The notes below the pieces were generated by a model. The model did not search any database. It worked only from the letters and a program-made list of their open reading frames with translations, and was not told where the DNA came from. Below, in pieces: positions 43,539 through 49,987 of a stretch of DNA of 64,000 nucleotides. Every line of letters begins with the position of its first letter. The stretch's first letter is position 1. Origin of the DNA: Clostridia bacterium (GTDB lineage Bacteria; Bacillota; Clostridia; Oscillospirales; Acutalibacteraceae); contig JAFQCT010000012.1 of NCBI GenBank assembly GCA_017399405.1, forward strand, positions 124,001-188,000. The letters are read 5' to 3'. Position numbers and translations under genes: made by a program.

Positions 43539-43787
43539 TTACTGATTATCGTCTGTTTTGTTTTCTTCGTATTCGTTGTACTGATATTCAGGGAATGGAC
43601 GCTGTGGAATTACGAATGCAAGAACTGCATAGATAATAATGCAAGGGAATGCAGCAGTAAACAATGCAATCAACGCATAAACAACTCTTACAATTGTTGG
43701 GTCGATTTCAAAGAACTCTGCAAAACCTGCACAAACACCGCTGATTTTCTTGTCTGTACTCTTGTATAATTTCTTTTCTTTGAACAT
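43539..43787 (-). CDS. PspC domain membrane protein
   Basis: 82 residues. PspC signature KKLYKSTDKKISGVCAGFAEFFEIDPTIVRVVYAL followed by a membrane helix ending AFVIPQRP. Phage-shock-type stress component at the cytoplasmic membrane. Cotranscribed with PadR and HAAS-domain genes, a common Firmicute arrangement for envelope stress. Confidence 0.88.
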   Translation of the reverse strand: MFKEKKLYKSTDKKISGVCAGFAEFFEIDPTIVRVVYALIALFTAAFPCIIIYAVLAFVIPQRPFPEYQYNEYEENKTDDNQ

Positions 43788-43819
43788 TTTCTGTTCCTCC
43801 TATATTGTTTTTTATTATT

Positions 43820-44449
43820 TTAGCATAAAGATTTGTTTTCTTCAACAAATCCATTAAAACAAGCTTTTACAAATTCAAGATTTGTAACTTTTTTTATTTT
43901 CTTTCGTATTCTTATTTTCCCTATCAGTCCCCAAATTAAAAATCCAAAGCCTAAAACGATTAAACCTAAATACCAAACCCCATCTTCAACTACAGGTTCA
44001 CCAAGCTGTAATAGTAAAAATACTATTCCAATTATAAGATAAAGTGTGTACCAATTCCACAACTTTGCTCTTCTGCAAGATTTTTTAAGATTAGAAATCT
44101 CGAAACTACAATTATTTTTAATCAATGGGTCATCAATGTATAATCTATTGTATTCGATGTATTCGTCTGGTGAAAAACTATCATACTTAATTGAAAATTG
44201 GTGTTCCATACCGCCTTGCAAATACAGAGTATATGTTGAGTTTACATTCAACCAAACTGTCGCTTCGTCAAAAATCTCATCCAATGGCGGTAATACAAAA
44301 CTCTTGAACTTAATCATCAATTTAATTGTCACTGGACAATTATCAGGACATTGAACCACAAGAAAACGATTTCGTTTTATCATATAGTTTATGCCATTGA
44401 TATTGACAAGGATTTTACATCCCGCATCATTAAACAACCTTAATTGCAT
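43820..44449 (-). CDS. Unknown protein with two C-terminal membrane helices
   Basis: 209 residues. Residues 1-125 look like a cytosolic beta-rich domain (KILVNINGINYMIKRNRFLVV; VWLNVNSTYTLYLQGGMEHQF). Two membrane helices (about 134-151 and 156-175) and a basic tail follow. I recognise no family. It sits between the 61-residue membrane protein and the PspC gene in the same operon, so an envelope role is likely. Confidence 0.6.
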   Translation of the reverse strand: MQLRLFNDAGCKILVNINGINYMIKRNRFLVVQCPDNCPVTIKLMIKFKSFVLPPLDEIFDEATVWLNVNSTYTLYLQGGMEHQFSIKYDSFSPDEYIEYNRLYIDDPLIKNNCSFEISNLKKSCRRAKLWNWYTLYLIIGIVFLLLQLGEPVVEDGVWYLGLIVLGFGFLIWGLIGKIRIRKKIKKVTNLEFVKACFNGFVEENKSLC

Positions 44450-44455
44450 ACTATT

Positions 44456-44641
44456 TTACCTTAAATTATCAATAATATCTGTTATATCATTTTCGCCGGT
44501 TGATTTGTATTCGCGATACTGCTCAACACCGTATTCTACACCCGTTTTTATAAGTTCGCCACCGCAAACCGCAAAACTGACAATGGCAGTAAAGAGCGAA
44601 ATCACAAAAAGTATTACAACTGCTACAAGTGCTTTTTTCAT
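44456..44641 (-). CDS. Small single-pass membrane protein, unknown
   Basis: 61 residues: a hydrophobic N-terminal helix (ALVAVVILFVISLFTAIVSFAVCGG) and a short polar tail ending DITDIIDNLR. It has a plausible GGAGAG RBS and fits tightly between the HAAS-domain gene and the 209-residue gene. No family recognised. Confidence 0.55.
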   Translation of the reverse strand: MKKALVAVVILFVISLFTAIVSFAVCGGELIKTGVEYGVEQYREYKSTGENDITDIIDNLR

Positions 44642-44657
44642 ATAAATCTCTCCTTAC

Positions 44658-45146
44658 TTATTTATTAATCATACGAACACATTCTTTAATTTCTACTGCT
44701 GCCCACAGTAATGTAATTACACCAAGTAAAAATACTGTGAGTGTTGAAGAAATTGCGAATACTAAAAATGCAACTGAACTGATTGCCGGTACTACAAAGC
44801 AGAAGAACACAGCCATTACTGCAGATGCAATAAACAATCCAAGTGTCAGCGGAATTGAAATAAATGCCTGAATAATATTCCACACAAGTGCTACTGTCCA
44901 GAATGTTTTGTTATGTTTTATACCCTTTTTAGGCTCAACTCTTTTTTGAACTATTGCGTCACCTACATACTGTTTTGCACATTCAAACGGTGAACCAAGT
45001 TCTTGACAGATTTGCTCTTGTGTTTTGCCTGCTGCCTCACCCTCTTGGAAATGAGCACGAAAATCTTCAAGAATTTCACCTCGTTCTTCCTTTTTTAGCG
45101 GTGAAAGATAATAATATAACTCATTCAAAAAATCTACTTTGTTCAT
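44658..45146 (-). CDS. HAAS/DUF1700 domain membrane protein
   Basis: 162 residues. N-terminal HAAS domain (MNKVDFLNELYYYLSPLKKEERGEILEDFRAHFQEG, QICQELGSPFECAKQYV) followed by hydrophobic helices. DUF1700 proteins are typically encoded immediately after a PadR regulator, as here with a four-base overlap, and are thought to act with it in membrane sensing. Confidence 0.88.
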   Translation of the reverse strand: MNKVDFLNELYYYLSPLKKEERGEILEDFRAHFQEGEAAGKTQEQICQELGSPFECAKQYVGDAIVQKRVEPKKGIKHNKTFWTVALVWNIIQAFISIPLTLGLFIASAVMAVFFCFVVPAISSVAFLVFAISSTLTVFLLGVITLLWAAVEIKECVRMINK

Positions 45147-45460
45147 TTTGTTACCCCCTCAAAAAATGAGTTTACCTGATTTGAAAATTCGCTCCATTGG
45201 TCTTGCAAAAGTTTTTGTCTGTCGCGACCTTTAAGCGTAATTCTGTAATATTTTCTTGCAGGACCGTTTGGCGACTCTTTTAAGTATGAGTCAAAATACC
45301 CGTCACTTTGCAAGCGTTTAAGCATTGGATAAACCGAGCCTTCTGAAATTGACATTTTTTTGCCCAGCATATCGGCTAACTCGTACCCGTAACGGTCACC
45401 ATTCAGCAAAACCGTTAGTGCACAAAGTTCTAACACACCTTTTTTGAACTGTGTATTCAT
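45143..45460 (-). CDS. PadR family transcriptional regulator
   Basis: 105 residues; winged helix with GVLELCALTVLLNGDRYGYELADML, ISEGSVYPMLKRLQSDGY and RKYYRITLKGRDR. Head of a six-gene minus-strand operon with HAAS, PspC and unknown membrane proteins, and a likely autorepressor. RBS AAGGAGGG before the ATG at 45460. Confidence 0.93.
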   Translation of the reverse strand: MNTQFKKGVLELCALTVLLNGDRYGYELADMLGKKMSISEGSVYPMLKRLQSDGYFDSYLKESPNGPARKYYRITLKGRDRQKLLQDQWSEFSNQVNSFFEGVTK

Positions 45461-45494
45461 ATCCTGCCCTCCTTGTTTTTATTGTTATGCTATT

Positions 45495-45523
45495 ATAATA
45501 TCACACACTACTAAATAATGCAA
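45495..45523 (-). promoter_or_regulatory. Promoter of the padR operon
   Basis: -35 TTGCAT (45518-45523), 17-base spacer, -10 TATTAT (45495-45500), reading left. TAGTGTGTGATA within the spacer recurs as TAGTGTGATA on the other strand at about 45559, a possible PadR operator pair. Confidence 0.6.
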
Positions 45524-45562
45524 GATAGTTTTCAAAAATTAATAGTTTGTTAAAAATTAGTG

Positions 45563-45752
45563 TGATAAATTTGAGTTTGTCGGGATGTTCGCGTAGTGGC
45601 AGGCTTCCACGCCTGCGTTGTAGGGGCGATTCATGAATCGCCCGTTTAGACTTGTATTGTAACCTTTGGAACGGGTCATTCGTGAATGACCCCTACAAAG
45701 TATGTTTGTTTAATTGAAATAATTAAAGAGCCCGACAAACTCCAATTTATCA
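45563..45752. mobile_element. MITE-like element A with GAGTTTGTCG ends
   Basis: 190 bases bounded by 22-base terminal inverted repeats with one mismatch; their core is GAGTTTGTCGGG (left end 45563-45584, right end 45731-45752). No ORF. The interior carries palindromes GGGGCGATTCATGAATCGCCC and GGGTCATTCGTGAATGACCC and a GGCAGGCTTCCACGCCTGC hairpin. The right end abuts the T-run of the pilD terminator. Ends match those of element B at 48468-48694. Confidence 0.6.
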
Positions 45753-45755
45753 AAC

Positions 45756-45781
45756 AAAAAGGCAAGGTTAATACCTTGCCT
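45756..45781 (-). terminator. Terminator after pilD
   Basis: GGCAAGGT/ACCTTGCC stem (45761-45768, 45773-45780), four-base loop, five T on the minus strand. Confidence 0.8.
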
Positions 45782-45800
45782 CATCTATCAATTTAATGTT

Positions 45801-46664
45801 TTAATGCACATGTGTATGAGTACCACCACAAGCTTCACATTCGTGAGGTGCAGTAATGCCACATACAAACAAATACCAATCAAGGAATTGTTGACCTACA
45901 AAAATACAGACAGCAACTGCTAATGCAAGATGTGGTGCAAAAGGCACCTTGTGGTCCATTTTTTCCTCTTTTTTTCTGTTTTTGAGATATACAACAATAA
46001 AGTAGATTGTGCCGGAAAGAGCACCGAAAATCAAAGATAAAAGTACTAATTGCCAACCGAGTAAGAATCCGCAGGCAGCCATAAGTTTAATATCGCCACC
46101 GCCCATACCGCCTTTGGTAATAACAGCAAGAACAAAAAGAATAGTGCTTGCAGTAAAGAAGCCGATAACTCGCTCAATAAGATTTTCAAAAATAAATCCG
46201 TTAGTAATCAAGTCGTTTATGTAAACAAGAATACCGCCAACTAAAATTGTAACCCACATCGAGTCAGGGATTTCCATAATCTTAATGTCAATAGCACTTG
46301 CTACTATAAGAGCAGAAATTGCAAGGCAATAACCAACTGTTGCAAGATTGAGCTGACCATCAGTAACAAACCAGAATACGAGAGCATACATGATACCGTT
46401 AAACGCTTCAACAATTGGGTATTGAGGTGAAATTTTCGCCTTGCAGTAACGACATTTACCGCCTAAGAAAATCCAACTGAAAAGTGGAACTAAATCTTTA
46501 GCATAAAGACGATGGTTACAAGTCATACAATGACTGTTTGTAGTTGTAAAATTTTCTTTTTTAGGTATTCTGTAAATAAGTACATTGAGAAAACTACCAA
46601 TACAAATACCCATAAGAAAAACGAAGAATGCTATAAAAAGTTTTGGAATAAGCATATAATCCAT
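45801..46664 (-). CDS. pilD: Prepilin peptidase/N-methyltransferase
   Basis: 287-residue membrane aspartyl protease that cleaves type IV prepilin leaders and methylates the new N-terminus. Hydrophobic helices throughout; cytosolic zinc-type pairs CMTC and CRYC (methyltransferase region), first catalytic Asp in ASAIDIKIMEIPD and the second in the GGMGGGDIKLM (GxGD) motif. The C-terminus has an unusual Cys/His-rich tail, HECEACGGTHTHVH. The ATG at 46664 follows GAGGAG. Its substrates are the seven prepilin-like genes nearby. Confidence 0.95.
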   Translation of the reverse strand: MDYMLIPKLFIAFFVFLMGICIGSFLNVLIYRIPKKENFTTTNSHCMTCNHRLYAKDLVPLFSWIFLGGKCRYCKAKISPQYPIVEAFNGIMYALVFWFVTDGQLNLATVGYCLAISALIVASAIDIKIMEIPDSMWVTILVGGILVYINDLITNGFIFENLIERVIGFFTASTILFVLAVITKGGMGGGDIKLMAACGFLLGWQLVLLSLIFGALSGTIYFIVVYLKNRKKEEKMDHKVPFAPHLALAVAVCIFVGQQFLDWYLFVCGITAPHECEACGGTHTHVH

Positions 46665-46743
46665 AATAAAACTCCTCTCTTATCACAAGATTATTGTAAC
46701 ACTAAAAATTCTATTTGAAAAGAGAAATATTTGTTTTTTCTAA

Positions 46744-46777
46744 CAAAAAAGCGAGGGGTCTTCCCCTCGCCCTTTTT
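46744..46777 (-). terminator. Terminator of pilin gene 1
   Basis: Eight-base-pair stem GCGAGGGG/CCCCTCGC, four-base loop, six T on the minus strand. Confidence 0.9.
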
Positions 46778-46797
46778 AGTTAATTATGTAAGTCTAA

Positions 46798-47157
46798 TTA
46801 TGCACCGTGTGAACCGTCAACACTCTGAGCACCACATATAACTGTAGCTGTACCGTCAGCTGCAAATGATACCTGATAACCTTCGTAGTTATCCATTTCT
46901 TCGCCCCATGGACATTCTGGAACGCCACCTTCGAATGTAAGGTCGTCGATAGAGTCAGCTTTTGCACCATGTTCTGTGTAGTAAACTACTGCAGAGTTCT
47001 GGATAGCGTCGATGTTTGAAGCACATGTCTTGTTCTTTGCATTAGTTGTGATTGTTCCGTAAAGAGGAATAGCAACTGCAATAAGAATACCCATGATAAC
47101 AACAACAATCATAAGCTCAACAAGTGAAAAGCCTTTTTTGTTTAACATTTTTCTCAT
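46798..47157 (-). CDS. Type IV pilin, small, copy 1
   Basis: 119 residues. Class III leader MRKMLNKKG with cleavage before FSLVELMIVVVIMGILIA; Glu5 of the mature protein is present. The globular part has the NKTCASNIDAIQNS segment and a CPWG motif, with a third Cys near the C-terminus for disulfide bonding. The first 60 residues are nearly identical to pilin copy 2, so the two are recent duplicates. Own promoter, palindrome and terminator, so expressed separately. Confidence 0.95.
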   Translation of the reverse strand: MRKMLNKKGFSLVELMIVVVIMGILIAVAIPLYGTITTNAKNKTCASNIDAIQNSAVVYYTEHGAKADSIDDLTFEGGVPECPWGEEMDNYEGYQVSFAADGTATVICGAQSVDGSHGA

Positions 47158-47196
47158 AATAATTTTCTCCTTTATAAAGAATTTTTATTTTACAGC

Positions 47197-47213
47197 TACG
47201 GGAACATTCCGTA
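47197..47213 (-). promoter_or_regulatory. Palindromic motif in the 5' region of pilin gene 1
   Basis: TACGGGAACATTCCGTA (plus strand). Lies about 18 bases downstream of the -10 box and 40 bases before the start codon. The same motif stands at the same place in the two other small pilin genes (47752, 48383). Confidence 0.7.
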
Positions 47214-47230
47214 ACCGTTTCTGTACTTTT

Positions 47231-47258
47231 ATTATATAACAATTTACAGATTTTGCAA
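47231..47258 (-). promoter_or_regulatory. Promoter of pilin gene 1
   Basis: -35 TTGCAA (47253-47258), 16-base spacer, -10 TATAAT (47231-47236). Confidence 0.8.
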
Positions 47259-47344
47259 TATGGCAAACTACACAAACTTAATATACATTTTTTGACAGTT
47301 TAGCCAAATTGTATATGTGCAGTAGTTGTTTGCCCTTATTTTAA

Positions 47345-47374
47345 TAAAAAAACGAGGAATTACCCTCGTTTTTT
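47345..47374 (-). terminator. Terminator of pilin gene 2
   Basis: AAAACGAGG/CCTCGTTTT stem around a six-base loop, with a T-run on the minus strand. Confidence 0.8.
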
Positions 47375-47388
47375 ATACACTAAATAAA

Positions 47389-47727
47389 TTATCCTTCGTG
47401 AGTTGCAGTACATGTAACTGTTGCAAAGCCGGTAGTTGTGTTGATTGTAACATCATATTCAGCACCGTCACCTTCACCCCATGGGCATTTTGGTGTGCCA
47501 CCTTCAAATGTAAGGTCGCTCATTTCTGCAGCATGGCCATGTTCTGTGTAATAAGCAACTGCAGCATTTTTGATTGAATCAATGTTAGAAGCACAAGTCT
47601 TATTTTTTGCATTAGTTGTGATTGAGCCATAAAGTGGAATAGCAACTGCAATAAGGATACCCATAATAACAACAACAATCATAAGTTCAACAAGTGAGAA
47701 GCCTTTTTTGTTCATCATTTTTCTCAT
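47389..47727 (-). CDS. Type IV pilin, small, copy 2
   Basis: 112 residues from the ATG at 47727, which follows AAGGAG. Leader MRKMMNKKG, then FSLVELMIVVVIMGILIAVA as in copy 1; CPWG motif and three Cys in the globular part. The C-terminal third differs fully from copy 1, so the pair may supply alternative pilus surfaces. Promoter architecture (TTGCAA-16-TATAAT) and palindrome match copy 1. Confidence 0.95.
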   Translation of the reverse strand: MRKMMNKKGFSLVELMIVVVIMGILIAVAIPLYGSITTNAKNKTCASNIDSIKNAAVAYYTEHGHAAEMSDLTFEGGTPKCPWGEGDGAEYDVTINTTTGFATVTCTATHEG

Positions 47728-47751
47728 AATATTTTCTCCTTTTAATTTGTT

Positions 47752-47766
47752 CGGGAACATTCCGTA
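47752..47766 (-). promoter_or_regulatory. Palindromic motif in the 5' region of pilin gene 2
   Basis: CGGGAACATTCCGTA (plus strand), 25 bases before the start codon and about 18 bases downstream of the -10 box. Same motif as at 47197 and 48383. Confidence 0.7.
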
Positions 47767-47783
47767 ACCCATTATACACTTTA

Positions 47784-47811
47784 ATTATATACTATTTACC
47801 AATTTTTGCAA
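47784..47811 (-). promoter_or_regulatory. Promoter of pilin gene 2
   Basis: -35 TTGCAA (47806-47811), 16-base spacer, -10 TATAAT (47784-47789). Confidence 0.8.
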
Positions 47812-47866
47812 TATGCAAAATACACAAACTTAATATACATTTTTTGTGATTATGATAATTATATAA

Positions 47867-47892
47867 CAAGAAAGAGTGCCGAAGCACTCTTT
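47867..47892 (-). terminator. Terminator of pilin gene 3
   Basis: Nine-base-pair stem AAAGAGTGC/GCACTCTTT with a CGAA-complement loop, then CTTGTTATATAA on the minus strand. The U-run is short. Confidence 0.65.
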
Positions 47893-47903
47893 GAGATTTT
47901 AGT

Positions 47904-48356
47904 TTACTTATTTGTTGTTGATGCGTTCTGCAAAATATAGCACTGACCCGGAGTAGTTGATGTAGGGAATGTTGTATCCTCACCATCTGGCTTATGCTTT
48001 TCGTCGTCACAAGCACAAACTACAATTCCTGTCCATGTACCATCTGCATTCTTCTTTGTTGCAACGCCATAGTTATAAACCGTATTGTCGTTACTTTTTG
48101 AGCAAACCGGCAAACCTTCATCATCAAGGAATGGTGCTAAATCGTCAAGAGAATCGGGAGCTGTTTGCAGTGAAGTGTAATAATCCACAATCGCAAGTTT
48201 AATTATCTCAATATTTGTTGCACAGGCTTCATTTTCTGAACGAGTCTGAGATGCTCTGTATGAAGGGAATGCTATCAAAAGCACAATACCCATTAAAACA
48301 ACTACAACAATTAACTCGGTCAGTGAAAAACCTTTTTTATTTAATATTTTTCTCAT
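47904..48356 (-). CDS. Type IV pilin-like protein, copy 3
   Basis: 150 residues. Leader MRKILNKKG, mature start FSLTELIVVVVLMGIVLLIAF with Glu5. Related in layout to copies 1 and 2 (ACATNIEIIKLAIVDYYT) but more diverged and longer, with four or five Cys in the globular part. Separate promoter, palindrome and terminator. Could be a minor pilin or an alternate major one. Confidence 0.93.
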   Translation of the reverse strand: MRKILNKKGFSLTELIVVVVLMGIVLLIAFPSYRASQTRSENEACATNIEIIKLAIVDYYTSLQTAPDSLDDLAPFLDDEGLPVCSKSNDNTVYNYGVATKKNADGTWTGIVVCACDDEKHKPDGEDTTFPTSTTPGQCYILQNASTTNK

Positions 48357-48382
48357 ATAAAGTCATTCCTTTCAAGGATTCA

Positions 48383-48399
48383 TACGGGAACAATTCGTA
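48383..48399 (-). promoter_or_regulatory. Palindromic motif in the 5' region of pilin gene 3
   Basis: TACGGGAACAATTCGTA (plus strand), 15 bases downstream of the -10 box. Shares the motif of 47197 and 47752 with one or two changes. Confidence 0.65.
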
Positions 48400-48413
48400 T
48401 CTTTTATAGTTTG

Positions 48414-48442
48414 ATTATATACCATTTTAACAAAGTAGTCAA
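48414..48442 (-). promoter_or_regulatory. Promoter of pilin gene 3
   Basis: -35 TTGACT (48437-48442), 17-base spacer, -10 TATAAT (48414-48419). Confidence 0.8.
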
Positions 48443-48467
48443 TATTAAATAAAGTTGAGTGATAACA

Positions 48468-48694
48468 TTGAGTTTGTCGAACTCATCCAATCGTAGATTG
48501 GATTTCATCTTTTAATTTATTAAAAGATTTCATCGAATTTATTCGATTTCATCATCCGTAGGATGATTTCATTTATAAACACAGTTATTAAATGAAATCT
48601 GTCTTCGACAGATGAAATCACTTTGTGATGAAATCCTCGTTTTACTCGGGTGAAATCTGCCTTTGGCAGATGATTAACATCTCGACAAACTCAA
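48468..48694. mobile_element. MITE-like element B: mini-hairpin array with GAGTTTGTCG ends
   Basis: 227 bases with perfect 13-base terminal inverted repeats TTGAGTTTGTCGA (48468-48480, 48682-48694). The interior is an array of eight small hairpins. On the left half they are separated by ATTTCAT, on the right half by its complement ATGAAAT, with a spacer of 19 bases at the centre near 48572-48590. Examples are CCAATC-gta-GATTGG, CATCC-gta-GGATG, CTGTC-ttc-GACAG and CTGCC-ttt-GGCAG. No ORF. The right end abuts the T-run of a terminator, as in element A. Confidence 0.65.
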
Positions 48695-48705
48695 ATTTGC
48701 AAAAC

Positions 48706-48732
48706 AAAAAGGCGAAGAATTAACCCCGCCTT
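48706..48732 (-). terminator. Terminator of the main pilus operon
   Basis: GGCGGGG/CTTCGCC-type stem (48711-48717 with 48724-48730) with one mismatch, followed by five T on the minus strand, just after the stop of the 391-residue prepilin-like gene. Confidence 0.65.
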
Positions 48733-48738
48733 AATATT

Positions 48739-49914
48739 TTATAAATTTGCAATAAAATCACAGATATATGACAATGGTTCTGAAACGAACTTCAATACCG
48801 GTCTTAAGAATGCTGTATTTTCAATCATAAATGGTGACAAATCATTGTAATAGAAACTAATGAACCAATCACCTATTTCAGTACCGCGAAGAACATTATC
48901 ACGGAAATTACGGAAATTATCAAGCACGCGTTCTGAAGCCTCTGTACCATCACTGAAAAGCCATGTCTGAATACAGCTTGCCTTGTGGCTTGTTGTACCC
49001 TGACCTTCACCATCTTCAACCTTCATATCTGAAAGAGGAGATAAGAAACGAAGCACATTACCTGTATTTTGAAGCTCAGAACTCTTAAAATTGTAAACCT
49101 TTGAATTGTTTTCACCGTAGTTTGTAGCGGTTTTAGGATAACCATGTTGTTCTTTATTACCGCTATTTATAGTTTCATCGCTCCAACCACAAGGGTATGC
49201 TTTTGCAACATTATCTACAACCCAATCTTCTTCAAGAATAAGGTTGCCGCCATCGTGATTAATCACTTTTGTTGCACTAAAATTTTCAAGAATGTAAACA
49301 GTTTCAACCTGAAATTCAGTAATATTCTCATTACCGGATTTCATAACAAGGTTCACACCGTTACTTTGGTAACTTGGGTCTCCTGTTTCGTGCTGAAGTT
49401 CATCAGTAGCAATACTAAATTCAACCTGAACAGGAACTTCACCAAAGCCTTCACTATCAAGGAACAATGTACTTGTTGTTTCTTTGCAATCTTTGATAAA
49501 CAAGAAATAGCCTAAATAATGGTCTTCATCATTTTTATCCCACGCAGGAGTTGAGAATATGTATGAATAATCCTCATCCTTTGAGCCTTCATTAGGCACA
49601 ACATACGGTGTTTTACCGTCTTTCCATGTGAATGTGTTAGTTGCCTCATCATACAAAATGCCATTTGCAATAGTTTCATCATAGAAAACATCAAGTATTT
49701 TTGAGTTTGCTATCAAATCAGTTTCTGTTTCAAACTTTGCACTTGCAAGACGAACTGCGTTTTGCACTTGCCAACGGGTTGCGGCTTTTTCGTGAGTATT
49801 TGCAAACAGACTGAAAGCTGTACCCGAAAGCACAATCACAAGACCTACAACTGCAACTGTAACTATAAGTTCAACCAAAGACATACCTTTTCTGTTGTGA
49901 ATAAGTTTGAACAT
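48739..49914 (-). CDS. Large prepilin-like protein (PilW/PilV type)
   Basis: 391 residues. Class III leader ending NRKG, then MSLVELIVTVAVVGLVIVLSG with Glu5. A long hydrophilic extracellular part (about 350 residues) with few Cys follows. Size and place after the giant prepilin fit a minor pilin of the priming/tip complex. The RBS GAGGTGA precedes the ATG. A 73-base gap with a stable hairpin separates it from the upstream gene. Confidence 0.85.
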   Translation of the reverse strand: MFKLIHNRKGMSLVELIVTVAVVGLVIVLSGTAFSLFANTHEKAATRWQVQNAVRLASAKFETETDLIANSKILDVFYDETIANGILYDEATNTFTWKDGKTPYVVPNEGSKDEDYSYIFSTPAWDKNDEDHYLGYFLFIKDCKETTSTLFLDSEGFGEVPVQVEFSIATDELQHETGDPSYQSNGVNLVMKSGNENITEFQVETVYILENFSATKVINHDGGNLILEEDWVVDNVAKAYPCGWSDETINSGNKEQHGYPKTATNYGENNSKVYNFKSSELQNTGNVLRFLSPLSDMKVEDGEGQGTTSHKASCIQTWLFSDGTEASERVLDNFRNFRDNVLRGTEIGDWFISFYYNDLSPFMIENTAFLRPVLKFVSEPLSYICDFIANL

Positions 49915-49947
49915 ACTTTCACCTCATTTACAAATGAGTTCTATATT

Positions 49948-49973
49948 CCCGACACCGATTTCACAGTGTCGGG
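49948..49973 (-). other. Intercistronic hairpin in the pilus operon
   Basis: CCCGACAC/GTGTCGGG, eight base pairs, between the giant prepilin gene and the 391-residue prepilin gene. No U-run follows on the minus strand, so RNA stabilisation or processing is likelier than termination. Confidence 0.55.
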
Positions 49974-49987
49974 ACTTAAATTTTCAA

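Noticed and set aside
45597-45660. Phage att site or tRNA-like structure
   Set aside because: No cloverleaf with CCA-type acceptor can be drawn and no second copy flanks the phage cassette; terminal inverted repeats explain it better as a MITE-like element.
48481-48690. Possible CRISPR array
   Set aside because: The repeated unit is only 7 bases, it inverts at the centre, and the parts between are hairpins of 9-18 bases, not spacers of constant length. No cas genes are present.
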